Source: Actinomadura geliboluensis
GTDB lineage: Bacteria > Actinomycetota > Actinomycetes > Streptosporangiales > Streptosporangiaceae
Assembly: GCF_005889745.1 (NCBI RefSeq)
Contig: NZ_VCKZ01000021.1
Span: forward strand, 1 to 41,975
Length of the DNA stretch: 41,975 nucleotides
Direction: 5' to 3'
This document shows positions 32,446 to 39,699 of the stretch, in pieces (the first letter of the stretch is position 1; each line of letters starts with the position of its first letter). The position numbers and the translations under genes were made by a program. Below the pieces are notes generated by a model that saw nothing but the letters and a program-made list of their open reading frames with translations, searched no databases and was not told where the DNA came from.

Positions 32446-33891
32446 ATGAGCCAGTTGACCACCGTGGACGCCACCTTCCTCCACGCCGAGAACGACACCA
32501 CGCACGCGCACATCGCCGGGCTGGGCATCGTCGACCCGGCGGCGTGCCCCGGCGGCCGGCTCGGCGTTCCGCTCGTCGCGGAGCTGATCCGGAACCGCGC
32601 GCACCTCGCCGCCCGGCCGCTGCGGCAGCGGCTCGTCCAGGTCCCGTTCGGGCTGGACAACCCGTACTGGGAGGACGACCCCGACTTCGACCCCGAGCGG
32701 CACATCACCGAGATCGGGCTCCCGGCGCCCGGCACCGCGCGGCAGCTCGCCGACATCGTCGGGATGCTCCACGAGCAGCCGCTCGACCGCACCCGCCCGC
32801 TGTGGGAGCTGGTGCTGATCCAGGGGCTCCAGGGCGGGCTGACCGCCGTCTACGTGAAGGTGCACCACGCCGCGATCGACGGGGTGATGGCCGCCGAGAC
32901 GCTCGCCGCGCTCCTCGACCTGTCGCCCGAGCCGCGCGATGTGCCCGCCGACGACGCGCCGCCCACGCGCGCGCCCGGGATGTTCGACATGGTCGGCACC
33001 GGGCTGCTCAAGGCCGCGATGCAGCCCGTCCGGGCGGCGGTGTCGGTCGCGCGCACCGCGCCGCACATCGACGACATACCGGGCCTGTCGTCCGTCCCGG
33101 GGGTGGGGCTGGTGGCGTCGGCGCTGCAGGGCGCGCTGCGCCGCCCCGAGATGCCGGACGCCCCCCGGATCAGCGCGCCGCCGACCCCGTTCAACCGGCC
33201 GATCGGGCGCCGCCGCTCCGTCGCCTGCGGCATCCTGCCGCTGGACGAGATCAAGGAGGTCAGGCGCGGGCTCGGCGGCAGCGTCAACGACGTGGTCATG
33301 GCGCTGTGCGCGACCGCGCTGCGGCAGTGGCTCGACAAGCACGGCGACCTGCCGGACCGCCCGCTCGTCGCCGCCGTCCCGGTGTCGCTGCGCCGCCGCG
33401 GGGCGGTCGCCGAACCGGGCAACCAGGTCTCGATCATGACGGCGCCGCTCGCCACCCACGTCCCGGACCCGGCCGAGCGGTACACCGCCGTCCGGCAGGA
33501 CCTGGACGTCGCCAAGCGGCGGTTCACCCGCACGTCCGGCGGCTGGGTGCGGGAGATGAGCGGCCTGCTGCCCGCGCCGCTCGCCGGCGCCGTGACCAAG
33601 CTCGCGCTGCAGGCCGCGCCCGCGCTGTCGCTGCGCCCGGTCAACCTGATGATCTCGAACGTGCCGGGCCCGCAGTTCCCGCTGTACCTGTGCGGGGCGA
33701 AGGTGCTCGGCTACTACCCGATCTCCGTCGTCACCGACGTCAGCGGCGGGCTGAACATCACCGTCTTCTCCTACGACGGGAAGGTCAACGTCGGCATCGT
33801 CGCCTGCCGCGACCTCGTCCCGGACCCGTCCGAGATCGTGGACCACCTGGTGGACGCGCTGGACGAGCTGAAGGCCCTCAGCCGCGAGTGA
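32446..33891 (+). CDS. Wax ester synthase/diacylglycerol O-acyltransferase (WS/DGAT)
   Basis: 481 residues. The catalytic HHxxxDG is present in VYVKVHHAAIDGVMAAE (His 140-141, Asp about 145), together with the family's opening LTTVDATFLHAENDTTH, the LWELVLIQGLQGG block and the C-terminal NLMISNVPGPQFPLYLCGAK (WSNVPGP-like) and GGLNITVFSYDGKVNVGIVA. It transfers fatty acyl groups from acyl-CoA to diacylglycerol or fatty alcohols, making storage lipid. It has its own promoter region and overlaps the convergent Nudix-like gene by 14 bases at the 3' end. It may link with the acyltransferase nearby and with lipid import by the Mce system (inference). Confidence 0.95.
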   Translation: MSQLTTVDATFLHAENDTTHAHIAGLGIVDPAACPGGRLGVPLVAELIRNRAHLAARPLRQRLVQVPFGLDNPYWEDDPDFDPERHITEIGLPAPGTARQLADIVGMLHEQPLDRTRPLWELVLIQGLQGGLTAVYVKVHHAAIDGVMAAETLAALLDLSPEPRDVPADDAPPTRAPGMFDMVGTGLLKAAMQPVRAAVSVARTAPHIDDIPGLSSVPGVGLVASALQGALRRPEMPDAPRISAPPTPFNRPIGRRRSVACGILPLDEIKEVRRGLGGSVNDVVMALCATALRQWLDKHGDLPDRPLVAAVPVSLRRRGAVAEPGNQVSIMTAPLATHVPDPAERYTAVRQDLDVAKRRFTRTSGGWVREMSGLLPAPLAGAVTKLALQAAPALSLRPVNLMISNVPGPQFPLYLCGAKVLGYYPISVVTDVSGGLNITVFSYDGKVNVGIVACRDLVPDPSEIVDHLVDALDELKALSRE

Positions 33892-34882
33892 GGCCGAGCG
33901 CCTCCCGGTGCCGCCGGGCGAGCGCCAGCGCGGCGGCACCGGCGGGCTGCATCGGCTGCGGGACGCTCCCGTCGAACGGCGCCAGCGAGACCGCGCCCTC
34001 CTCGTTGACGTCGACCAGCCCGCCGAACAGGTCGCCGAACAGGCCGGCGTCGATGACGACGACCGTGAGCAGGTCGAGCGCGAACGTCAGCGGGTCGACG
34101 CCGAGGCCGAGGAAGTACGGCCGCAGCCGCCCCGCGTCGCGGGCGGCGGTCATCGCCCGGTGGAAGGGCCACTCCTCCTGGACGAAGCCGCCGCCGTAGT
34201 CCTCGGCCGTCCCGAGGAGTTCCTCGGAGTACTCGCGGACCATGCACTCCCACAGGTCGGGCGCCTCGTCGCGGAGCGGCTGGAAGACGCCGACCGGCAT
34301 CACCTGGTGCAGCCCGCCCGCGTGCGCCACCTTCGCCGGGTCGCGCCAGTGCAGCACGTAGGAGCCGGACGTCGTCACGGTCAGTGTGGTGATCGCGCAG
34401 AGGACGGGACGGCGGGTGAGGTCGCACGGGTCGCCGACGCGGGTGCGGAGCGGGAGGCCGTCCGTCCCGGCGGCGAGCTCGTGCGCGGCGGACTCGCCCA
34501 CGTTCACGCCGTCGAAGTAGCGGGCGGGCCCGAAGCGCAGGACGGGGAGGCGGACGTCGAGCAGCCGGTAGGACGGGCGGTCCTCGAAGACCTTGGGCGG
34601 GGCGAGGGCGGCCATGGCCTCGGCGTACGTCCGGTAGCCGGCGGGCAGCCCGTCGGACGGGTCGGCGACGGCCGGTGGGGCGGGCCGCTCCTCCCACTCC
34701 AACCGGACGTCGCCCAGCGGGACCGGCTTGTCGGGGATCCAGCCGTCCGTGCAGAGCAGCGGCGTCCCGGCGACGCGCGGCGTGTCCGGATAGAGGCCGC
34801 TCGCGACCTCGCCGAACCGGCCGCGCGCGGCGTTCAGCACGGCCCGCTGCTCCCGCCACACCCGCTCGTCCACCCGCCTCAC
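33878..34882 (-). CDS. Hypothetical protein with a degenerate Nudix-like motif
   Basis: 334 residues from a GTG; another GTG three codons later is possible. The middle contains GLHQVMPVGVFQPLRDEAPD followed by LWECMVREYSEELLG, which looks like a Nudix box but lacks the exact G-x5-E-x7-REUxEExGU spacing (the final Gly is shifted by one). The N-terminal half has a RYFDGVNVGESAAHELA stretch, and SYVLHWRDPAKVAHAGG precedes the box. The fold may be Nudix; hydrolase activity is doubtful from the motif alone. It overlaps the WS/DGAT gene end by 14 bases. Confidence 0.72.
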   Translation of the reverse strand: MRRVDERVWREQRAVLNAARGRFGEVASGLYPDTPRVAGTPLLCTDGWIPDKPVPLGDVRLEWEERPAPPAVADPSDGLPAGYRTYAEAMAALAPPKVFEDRPSYRLLDVRLPVLRFGPARYFDGVNVGESAAHELAAGTDGLPLRTRVGDPCDLTRRPVLCAITTLTVTTSGSYVLHWRDPAKVAHAGGLHQVMPVGVFQPLRDEAPDLWECMVREYSEELLGTAEDYGGGFVQEEWPFHRAMTAARDAGRLRPYFLGLGVDPLTFALDLLTVVVIDAGLFGDLFGGLVDVNEEGAVSLAPFDGSVPQPMQPAGAAALALARRHREALGLTRG

Positions 34883-34915
34883 CCTAGGCCGCGCCCCGGG
34901 CCCCGTGCCCAGGCG

Positions 34916-35836
34916 TCAGGCGGCGAGCTTGCGCGCCACGTCGTCCTCGATGAGGTCGGCGTTGACCATCGCGGCGGCCATGGAGCCGGCGGACGCCGCG
35001 ATGATGACCTGGCCTCCCGGGGAGGTGACGTTGCCCGCCGCCCACACGCCGGGGACGCTGGTCCGGCCGGTGGTGTCCACCTTCACGAAGCCGTCGTCGC
35101 CGATCTCGCAGCCGAGGTCGGTCAGCGGGCCGTCCTTGGCGACCCACGTCGGCGCGAGGAACACGGCGTCGGCGCCGAGCACGGAGCCGTCCGCCAGCTC
35201 GAACCCGGTCACCCGGTCGTTCTCGACGACGAGCCGCCGCGCCTCGCCCTCCACGACGCGGACGCCGCGCGCGCCGAGCCGGGCCGCGTCGTCGCCGGCC
35301 GGGGCCTCGGCCGCGAGGAACGTCACGTCCGGCGACCACTGCCGCAGCAGCGACGCCTGGTGGACGGAGTTCGGCGACGTCGCCAGCACCACGATCCGCT
35401 TGTCGCGGACCTCCCAGCCGTGGCAGTACGGGCACATCTGCACCTCGCGCCCCCACCGCTCCTGGAGACCGGGGACGTCCGGCAGCACGTCGGTGACGCC
35501 GGTGGTGACCAGCAGGCGGCGGCCCCGCAGTCGCTTGCCGTCCGCCAGGGTCAGGACGAAGCCGTCGGCCGCGTTCCCGGCGGCGCGCTCGACCGTCCCG
35601 GACATGATCTCGCCGCCGTAGCCGCGCACCTCGGTGCGGCCGGTCTCCAGCAGCTGCGCGGGCGGCATGCCGTCCCGGGTGAAGAACCCCTGCATGTGCG
35701 CGACCCCCGCGTTGCGCGGCTCGCCCGCGTCGATCACGGTGACGTCCCGGCGGGCGCGGGACAGCACGAGCGCGGCGCTCAGCCCCGCCGGGCCGCCCCC
35801 GATGACCAGTACTTCTCGTTCCCTGTTCTCAGCCAT
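34916..35836 (-). CDS. Thioredoxin-reductase-like NAD(P)/FAD oxidoreductase
   Basis: 306 residues from the ATG at 35836. FAD site VLVIGGGPAGLSAALVLSRA near the N-terminus; a redox pair in MCPYCHGWEVRDK (Cys about 135 and 138); a second nucleotide-binding region starting KRIVVLATSP (lacking the usual GxGxxA); and the C-terminal GVWAAGNVTSPGGQVIIAAS of the family. It is similar to TrxB but the first residues of the NADPH fold are unusual. It diverges from the XRE-cupin regulator with 63 bases between starts. The regulator may control it (inference). Confidence 0.92.
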   Translation of the reverse strand: MAENREREVLVIGGGPAGLSAALVLSRARRDVTVIDAGEPRNAGVAHMQGFFTRDGMPPAQLLETGRTEVRGYGGEIMSGTVERAAGNAADGFVLTLADGKRLRGRRLLVTTGVTDVLPDVPGLQERWGREVQMCPYCHGWEVRDKRIVVLATSPNSVHQASLLRQWSPDVTFLAAEAPAGDDAARLGARGVRVVEGEARRLVVENDRVTGFELADGSVLGADAVFLAPTWVAKDGPLTDLGCEIGDDGFVKVDTTGRTSVPGVWAAGNVTSPGGQVIIAASAGSMAAAMVNADLIEDDVARKLAA

Positions 35837-35864
35837 GCCGCGAGCATGCGCGACCCTCCCCGGA

Positions 35865-35893
35865 TTGACAAACTTCTTTGCCGATTCTGCAAT
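35865..35893 (+). promoter_or_regulatory. Promoter giving a probable leaderless XRE-cupin mRNA
   Basis: TTGACA (35865-35870), 17 bases, TGCAAT (35888-35893), then 6 bases to the ATG at 35900. The transcription start should fall on or next to the A of the ATG. A small inverted repeat TTGC-CGATTCT-GCAA (35879-35893) overlaps the -10, fitting autoregulation. Confidence 0.7.
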
Positions 35894-35899
35894 AGAGCC

Positions 35900-36472
35900 A
35901 TGGAGACGACCGAGGACGTCCTCGCCGGAGTCGGACCGCGGCTGCGCAGGCTGCGGCAGGAGCGCGACATCACGCTGACCGCGCTCGCCGAGGCCACCGG
36001 CATCTCGGTGAGCACGCTGTCGCGGCTGGAGTCGGGCAAGCGGCGGCCGAGCCTGGAACTGCTGCTGCCGCTCGCGCAGGCGCACGGCGTCCCGCTGGAC
36101 GAGCTGGTCGGCGCGCCCGCCGTCGGCGACCCGCGGATCAGGCCGCGCCCGAAGAAGATGGGCGACATGACCGTGCTGCCGCTGACCCGGCGGCCCGGCG
36201 GGCTGCAGGCGTTCAAGATGATCGTCCCGGAGCGCCGCTGGACGGACGAGCCGCAGACGCACGAGGGCTACGACTGGCTGTACGTGCTGAACGGGCGGCT
36301 GCGCCTCCACCTCGCCGGCCGCGACATGATCCTGGAGCCGGGGGAGGCCGCCGAGTTCGACACCCGGCTGCCGCACTGGTTCGGCGGCGCGGGCGGCCCG
36401 GCCGAGGTGCTCAGCCTGTTCGGGCCGCAGGGGGAGCGCATGCACCTGCGGGCAAGACCCCGACAGAAGTGA
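35900..36472 (+). CDS. XRE-family regulator with C-terminal cupin
   Basis: 190 residues. The N-terminal HTH (about 12-66) includes LRRLRQERDITLTALAEATG and ISVSTLSRLESGKRRPSLEL. The C-terminal cupin_2 barrel shows HEGYDWLYVLNGRLRLHLAG, LEPGEAAEFDTRLPHWFGGA and a Leu-rich final strand. This is a common architecture for regulators of small-molecule metabolism. The start is fixed by the promoter at 35865-35893. The MFS gene begins 16 bases after the stop and is probably co-transcribed; the divergent flavoprotein gene may be a second target. Confidence 0.93.
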   Translation: METTEDVLAGVGPRLRRLRQERDITLTALAEATGISVSTLSRLESGKRRPSLELLLPLAQAHGVPLDELVGAPAVGDPRIRPRPKKMGDMTVLPLTRRPGGLQAFKMIVPERRWTDEPQTHEGYDWLYVLNGRLRLHLAGRDMILEPGEAAEFDTRLPHWFGGAGGPAEVLSLFGPQGERMHLRARPRQK

Positions 36473-36488
36473 CATAAATTGGGTATCC

Positions 36489-37781
36489 GTGCAGACCGCC
36501 CAACCTCCCCAGGAATGCCCAGAACGCCGTAAGGCCGCCCCCGTGGCGTGGGTGCTGTGGAGCATCGGCGTCCTCGCCTACGCGGTCGCGGTCCTGCACC
36601 GCACATCGTTCGGCGTCGTCGGCCTGGACGCGGTCCACCGGTTCGACGCGTCCGCCGGGATCCTCGCGTCCTTCACCGTCCTGCAGTTGCTCGTCTACGC
36701 GGGCCTGCAGGTCCCCGTGGGCCTGCTGCTCGACCGCGTCGGCCCGCGCCGGATGGTCGCCGGCGGCGCGCTGCTCATGGCCGGCGGGCAGGCGCTCATG
36801 GCCGTGTCCACCGGCATCGGCACGGCCGTCGCCGCCCGCGTCATGGTCGGCGCGGGCGACGCGATGACGTTCATCAGCGTCCTCGGCATCGTCGCGACCT
36901 GGTTCCCCGGACGGTACGTCCCCGTCGTCACCCAGCTCACCGGGCAGCTCGGGCAGCTCGGCCAGGTGCTCAGCGCCATCCCGCTCGTCGCGCTCCTGCA
37001 CGGCCCCGGCTGGACCACCGCCTTCGGATCGGCCGCCGCCCTCGGCGTCCTCATGGCGGTGCTGTCCATCGCCTTCCTGCGGGACGGACCCGGCCGCGCC
37101 GACGTCCCCACCCTCCGCGAGACCGGCACCAACCTCGTCGAAGCCTGGCGCCACCCCGGCACCCGCCTCGGCCTCTGGTCGCACTTCGTGACGCAGTTCT
37201 CGTCCAACACCTTCGCGCTCATGTGGGGCTACCCGTACCTGGTGTCGGGCCAGGGCATGAAACCGGCCGCCGCGTCCACCCTCCTGACGCTGTTCGTGCT
37301 GGTCAACGTCATCTCCGGGCCGTTCATCGGACGGCTCGTCGCCCGCTACCCGCTGCGCCGCTCCTGGCTCGTCCTCGGCATCGTCGGGATGAACGTCGCG
37401 GCCTGGGCGGCGGTCCTCGCCTGGCCGCCGCCCGCCCCCGCCTGGCTGCTCGTCCTGCTCGTCCTGTGCGTCGCGCCCGGCGGCCCCGGCTCCATGATCG
37501 GCTTCGACTACGCCCGCACGTTCAACCCGCCCGGCCGGCAGGGCACCGCCACCGGCATCGTCAACGTGGGCGGCTTCGTCGCGTCCCTCGTCACGATCCT
37601 GCTGATCGGCATCGTCCTGGACGCCCTGTCACCCGACGGCGAGTTCACGCCCGAGGCGTTCCGGGCCGCGTGGACCGTCCAGATCGGCATCTGGGCGATC
37701 GGCGTCGCCGGCGTCCTGCGCACCCGGACCCTGGCCCGCCGCCACCTCGGCCTGCCCACGCGCCGCCGGCCCCGGAGCTGA
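36489..37781 (+). CDS. Major facilitator superfamily transporter
   Basis: 430 residues from a GTG. About 12 membrane segments; the MFS loop motif is recognisable in GLLLDRVGPRRMVAGGALLM between helices 2 and 3. Other segments include FTVLQLLVYAGLQVPVGLLL, YPYLVSGQGMKPAAASTLLT and GIVNVGGFVASLVTILLIGI. The N-terminal 18 residues are Pro/Glu-rich and soluble. Transport substrate unknown. It follows the XRE-cupin gene closely, so is likely part of the same transcript, and its stop codon lies inside a terminator hairpin. Confidence 0.92.
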   Translation: MQTAQPPQECPERRKAAPVAWVLWSIGVLAYAVAVLHRTSFGVVGLDAVHRFDASAGILASFTVLQLLVYAGLQVPVGLLLDRVGPRRMVAGGALLMAGGQALMAVSTGIGTAVAARVMVGAGDAMTFISVLGIVATWFPGRYVPVVTQLTGQLGQLGQVLSAIPLVALLHGPGWTTAFGSAAALGVLMAVLSIAFLRDGPGRADVPTLRETGTNLVEAWRHPGTRLGLWSHFVTQFSSNTFALMWGYPYLVSGQGMKPAAASTLLTLFVLVNVISGPFIGRLVARYPLRRSWLVLGIVGMNVAAWAAVLAWPPPAPAWLLVLLVLCVAPGGPGSMIGFDYARTFNPPGRQGTATGIVNVGGFVASLVTILLIGIVLDALSPDGEFTPEAFRAAWTVQIGIWAIGVAGVLRTRTLARRHLGLPTRRRPRS

Positions 37782-37795
37782 CCCCCGGGGCCGGC
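37765..37795 (+). terminator. Hairpin spanning the MFS stop codon
   Basis: GCCGGCCCCGG (37765-37775) pairs with CCGGGGCCGGC (37785-37795), 11 bp, with the TGA in the 9-base loop. It also lies just beyond the stop of the convergent hydrolase gene at 37803, so it may serve both. Confidence 0.6.
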
Positions 37796-37802
37796 ACCGC
37801 GC

Positions 37803-38642
37803 TCAGCCGCGCAGCTCCAGCGTGCAGCACTTCGGCCCGCCGCCCGCCTTGCGCAGCTCGGACAGATCAACCGGAACGGGCTCGTAGCCGTGCGTCTCCA
37901 GCGTCCGGATCAACCCGGTCGCCTCGGCGTTGATGACGACGTTGCGGCCGTCGCACACCGCGTTCAGCCCCAGCACGGCCGCGTCGTCCTCGCCCGCGAT
38001 GATCGCGTCCGGGAACAGCCGCTCCAGCACCGCCCGGCTGCCCGGCGAGAACGCGCCGGGGTAGTAGGCGACGTTGCCGCCGCCGAGCGGGAACAGTGCC
38101 GTGTCCAGGTGGTAGAAGCGCGGGTCGACGAGCCGGAGCGTCACCACGGGCCGCCCGAGGAACTCCTGCGCCTCCTGGTGGGCGGCCACGTCCGTCCGGA
38201 ACCCCGTCCCCGCCAGGATCACGTCGTCGAGCGTGAGGAAGTCGCCCTCGCCCTCATTGGTGTGCCGGGGCTCCAGCACCTCCGCGAACCCGTTCTCCCG
38301 CATCCAGTTCGCGTACGCGGGCCCCTCCGCGTGCCGCTCCGGATGCGTGAACTTCGCCCCGTACACCCGCCCCCCGACGACCAGCGCGCCGTTCGCCGCG
38401 AACACCATGTCCGGCAGCCCCGCGACCGGGTCGATCAGGCTCACCTCGTGCCCGAGCGACAGATACGCCGCCCGCAGGCCCTCCCACTGCTCGACGGCCC
38501 GCGCCGCGTCGGCCCCGGCCGCCGGATCCATCCAGGGGTTGATCGCGTAGGTCACGGCGAAGTGCTCGGGCCGGCACATCAGGAAGTGCCGCCGCAGCGC
38601 GGTCCGGACGGTGCTCGGCTCCATTGCCGGCATGACGGTCAT
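37803..38642 (-). CDS. Dimethylargininase/amidinotransferase-family hydrolase
   Basis: 279 residues from the ATG at 38642 (GGAGA five bases upstream). The family blocks are FLMCRPEHFAVTYAINPWMD, LPDMVFAANGALVVGG, EGEGDFLTLDD, DPRFYHLDTALFPLGGG with the active-site His (about 178), and the C-terminal GGGPKCCTLELRG, which carries the nucleophilic cysteine. It should hydrolyse an amidino-group substrate such as methylarginine or a related guanidino compound (citrulline product). No partner genes are adjacent. Confidence 0.92.
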   Translation of the reverse strand: MTVMPAMEPSTVRTALRRHFLMCRPEHFAVTYAINPWMDPAAGADAARAVEQWEGLRAAYLSLGHEVSLIDPVAGLPDMVFAANGALVVGGRVYGAKFTHPERHAEGPAYANWMRENGFAEVLEPRHTNEGEGDFLTLDDVILAGTGFRTDVAAHQEAQEFLGRPVVTLRLVDPRFYHLDTALFPLGGGNVAYYPGAFSPGSRAVLERLFPDAIIAGEDDAAVLGLNAVCDGRNVVINAEATGLIRTLETHGYEPVPVDLSELRKAGGGPKCCTLELRG

Positions 38643-38752
38643 ACGTGTCTCCAAGGACGTCCGAAGGGGGATCACTCAACCGGAAGCCTAGGAAGCAACG
38701 CCGCGCGATCCAATGCGCCAACATTGCGATGACCTGCCACTTCGTTGCGTCT

Positions 38753-39247
38753 TCACCCCCTTGGACGGCTCTTCGTTGCGCACCCCCGCCCGCTGCCGCC
38801 GTCGAGCACCTGCGTCCACCACACACTCTTGCCACCCGCCACCGGGTACCAGCCCCACGCATCGGCGCACCCCGCGACGATCGCCATGCCGCGATGCCCC
38901 TCATCGGTGTCGGACGCGGCCATGACACGGGGCAGCCCCGGCTCCGGATCGGTCACGTCCACCCGCAGCCGCCCGTCCATCACCCGCACCCGCACCTTGA
39001 CGACGCCGCTCACCCGCCCATGCCGGACGGCGTTGGTGACGACCTCGGACGTCAGCAGCTCCGCCACGTCGATGTCGCACTCCGCGACACCCCACCCGGC
39101 CAGCGCCGCCCGCACCGCCCGCCGCGCAGCCCCCGGCGCCCGCTCCCCAAGCGGCCACCTGTACGTCCGCGCAGCGGTCAACCGGGCGCTGGGGAGGTTG
39201 CTGCCACGTTCATCGGCGCCGACCTGGCGCATGCGTCGCGTGCTCAT
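38753..39247 (-). CDS. RsbW-like ATP-binding (HATPase_c_2) protein
   Basis: 164 residues. GHKL motifs: DVAELLTSEVVTNAVRHGRV (N box), LRVDVTDPEPGLPRV (D-x-[EP]-x-G region, with DPEPG in place of the common DxGxG) and DEGHRGMAIVAGCADAWGWY (G2). A distinct paralog of the protein at 4500-5018. The start is supported by a TACAGT -10 element six bases before the ATG, giving a probable leaderless mRNA. It diverges from a GntR gene. Anti-sigma or regulatory kinase role inferred. Confidence 0.87.
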   Translation of the reverse strand: MSTRRMRQVGADERGSNLPSARLTAARTYRWPLGERAPGAARRAVRAALAGWGVAECDIDVAELLTSEVVTNAVRHGRVSGVVKVRVRVMDGRLRVDVTDPEPGLPRVMAASDTDEGHRGMAIVAGCADAWGWYPVAGGKSVWWTQVLDGGSGRGCATKSRPRG

Positions 39248-39253
39248 GCGATG

Positions 39254-39283
39254 ACTGTACGTCAGTTGCGCAGACCTGCGCAG
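39254..39283 (-). promoter_or_regulatory. Leaderless -10 element and phased TGCGCAG repeats
   Basis: On the minus strand TACAGT (39259-39254) ends six bases before the ATG at 39247. Behind it, TGCGCAG occurs at 39267-39273 and 39277-39283 on the plus strand, exactly 10 bp apart. The arrangement suggests a regulator binding two adjacent sites upstream of the core promoter. Confidence 0.5.
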
Positions 39284-39320
39284 GGCATGCCCGAGATGAG
39301 AGGCATTGACCTGGGCTGGC

Positions 39321-39326
39321 TAGGGT
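39321..39326 (+). promoter_or_regulatory. -10 element TAGGGT of the GntR gene (leaderless pattern)
   Basis: TAGGGT fits the TANNNT -10 pattern and ends six bases before the ATG at 39333, as expected of a leaderless actinobacterial mRNA. No -35 is obvious at 17-18 bases upstream, although a TTGACC sits closer, at 39305-39310. Confidence 0.5.
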
Positions 39327-39332
39327 TTGATC

Positions 39333-39590
39333 ATGACGGGAGTCGATCTGGACGGCCCCGAGCCGCTGTATCGGCAGGTGGCCGCCGAGATAGAGCGACG
39401 CATCGAAGACGGCGTCTACCAGCCGGGACGGCGCGTGCCGAGTTCGGCCGCCCTTTCCGATGAGTTCGGAGTGTCGCGCCGGACGGCGGTCGAGGCGCTG
39501 GGCGTCCTGCGCGAGAAAGGCGTCGTCCGAGGCGTGGTCGGTCGCGGCACATTCGTCGTGGACCCGGCAGACCGTCCTCGAACGGGGTAA
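39333..39590 (+). CDS. Small GntR-family regulator (DNA-binding domain only)
   Basis: 85 residues. It is almost entirely a GntR winged helix: PLYRQVAAEIERRIEDGVYQ, PGRRVPSSAALSDEFGVSRR, TAVEALGVLREKGVVRGVVG and GRGTFVV. No effector-binding domain follows; the stop comes soon after the wing. Such short GntR proteins occur in Actinobacteria. The next gene, 109 bases downstream, encodes a sensor-like protein without a DNA-binding domain, so the two may work together (inference). Confidence 0.9.
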   Translation: MTGVDLDGPEPLYRQVAAEIERRIEDGVYQPGRRVPSSAALSDEFGVSRRTAVEALGVLREKGVVRGVVGRGTFVVDPADRPRTG

Positions 39591-39699
39591 GGGAAGTACA
39601 ACCTCAAGTCCCTGCTCCATGCGGCGCCGAGGGAGTCTTCGGTCATCTTGGGCGGGTACTCGTAGCCCGAGACTTGTTTCGGACGATGGGGACGAGTTC

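Noticed and set aside
31129-33939. Long minus-strand open frame across ung and the WS/DGAT gene
   Set aside because: Both regions have clear real genes (GQDPYP of ung, HHAAIDG of WS/DGAT) in other frames; the long frame is a composition artefact.
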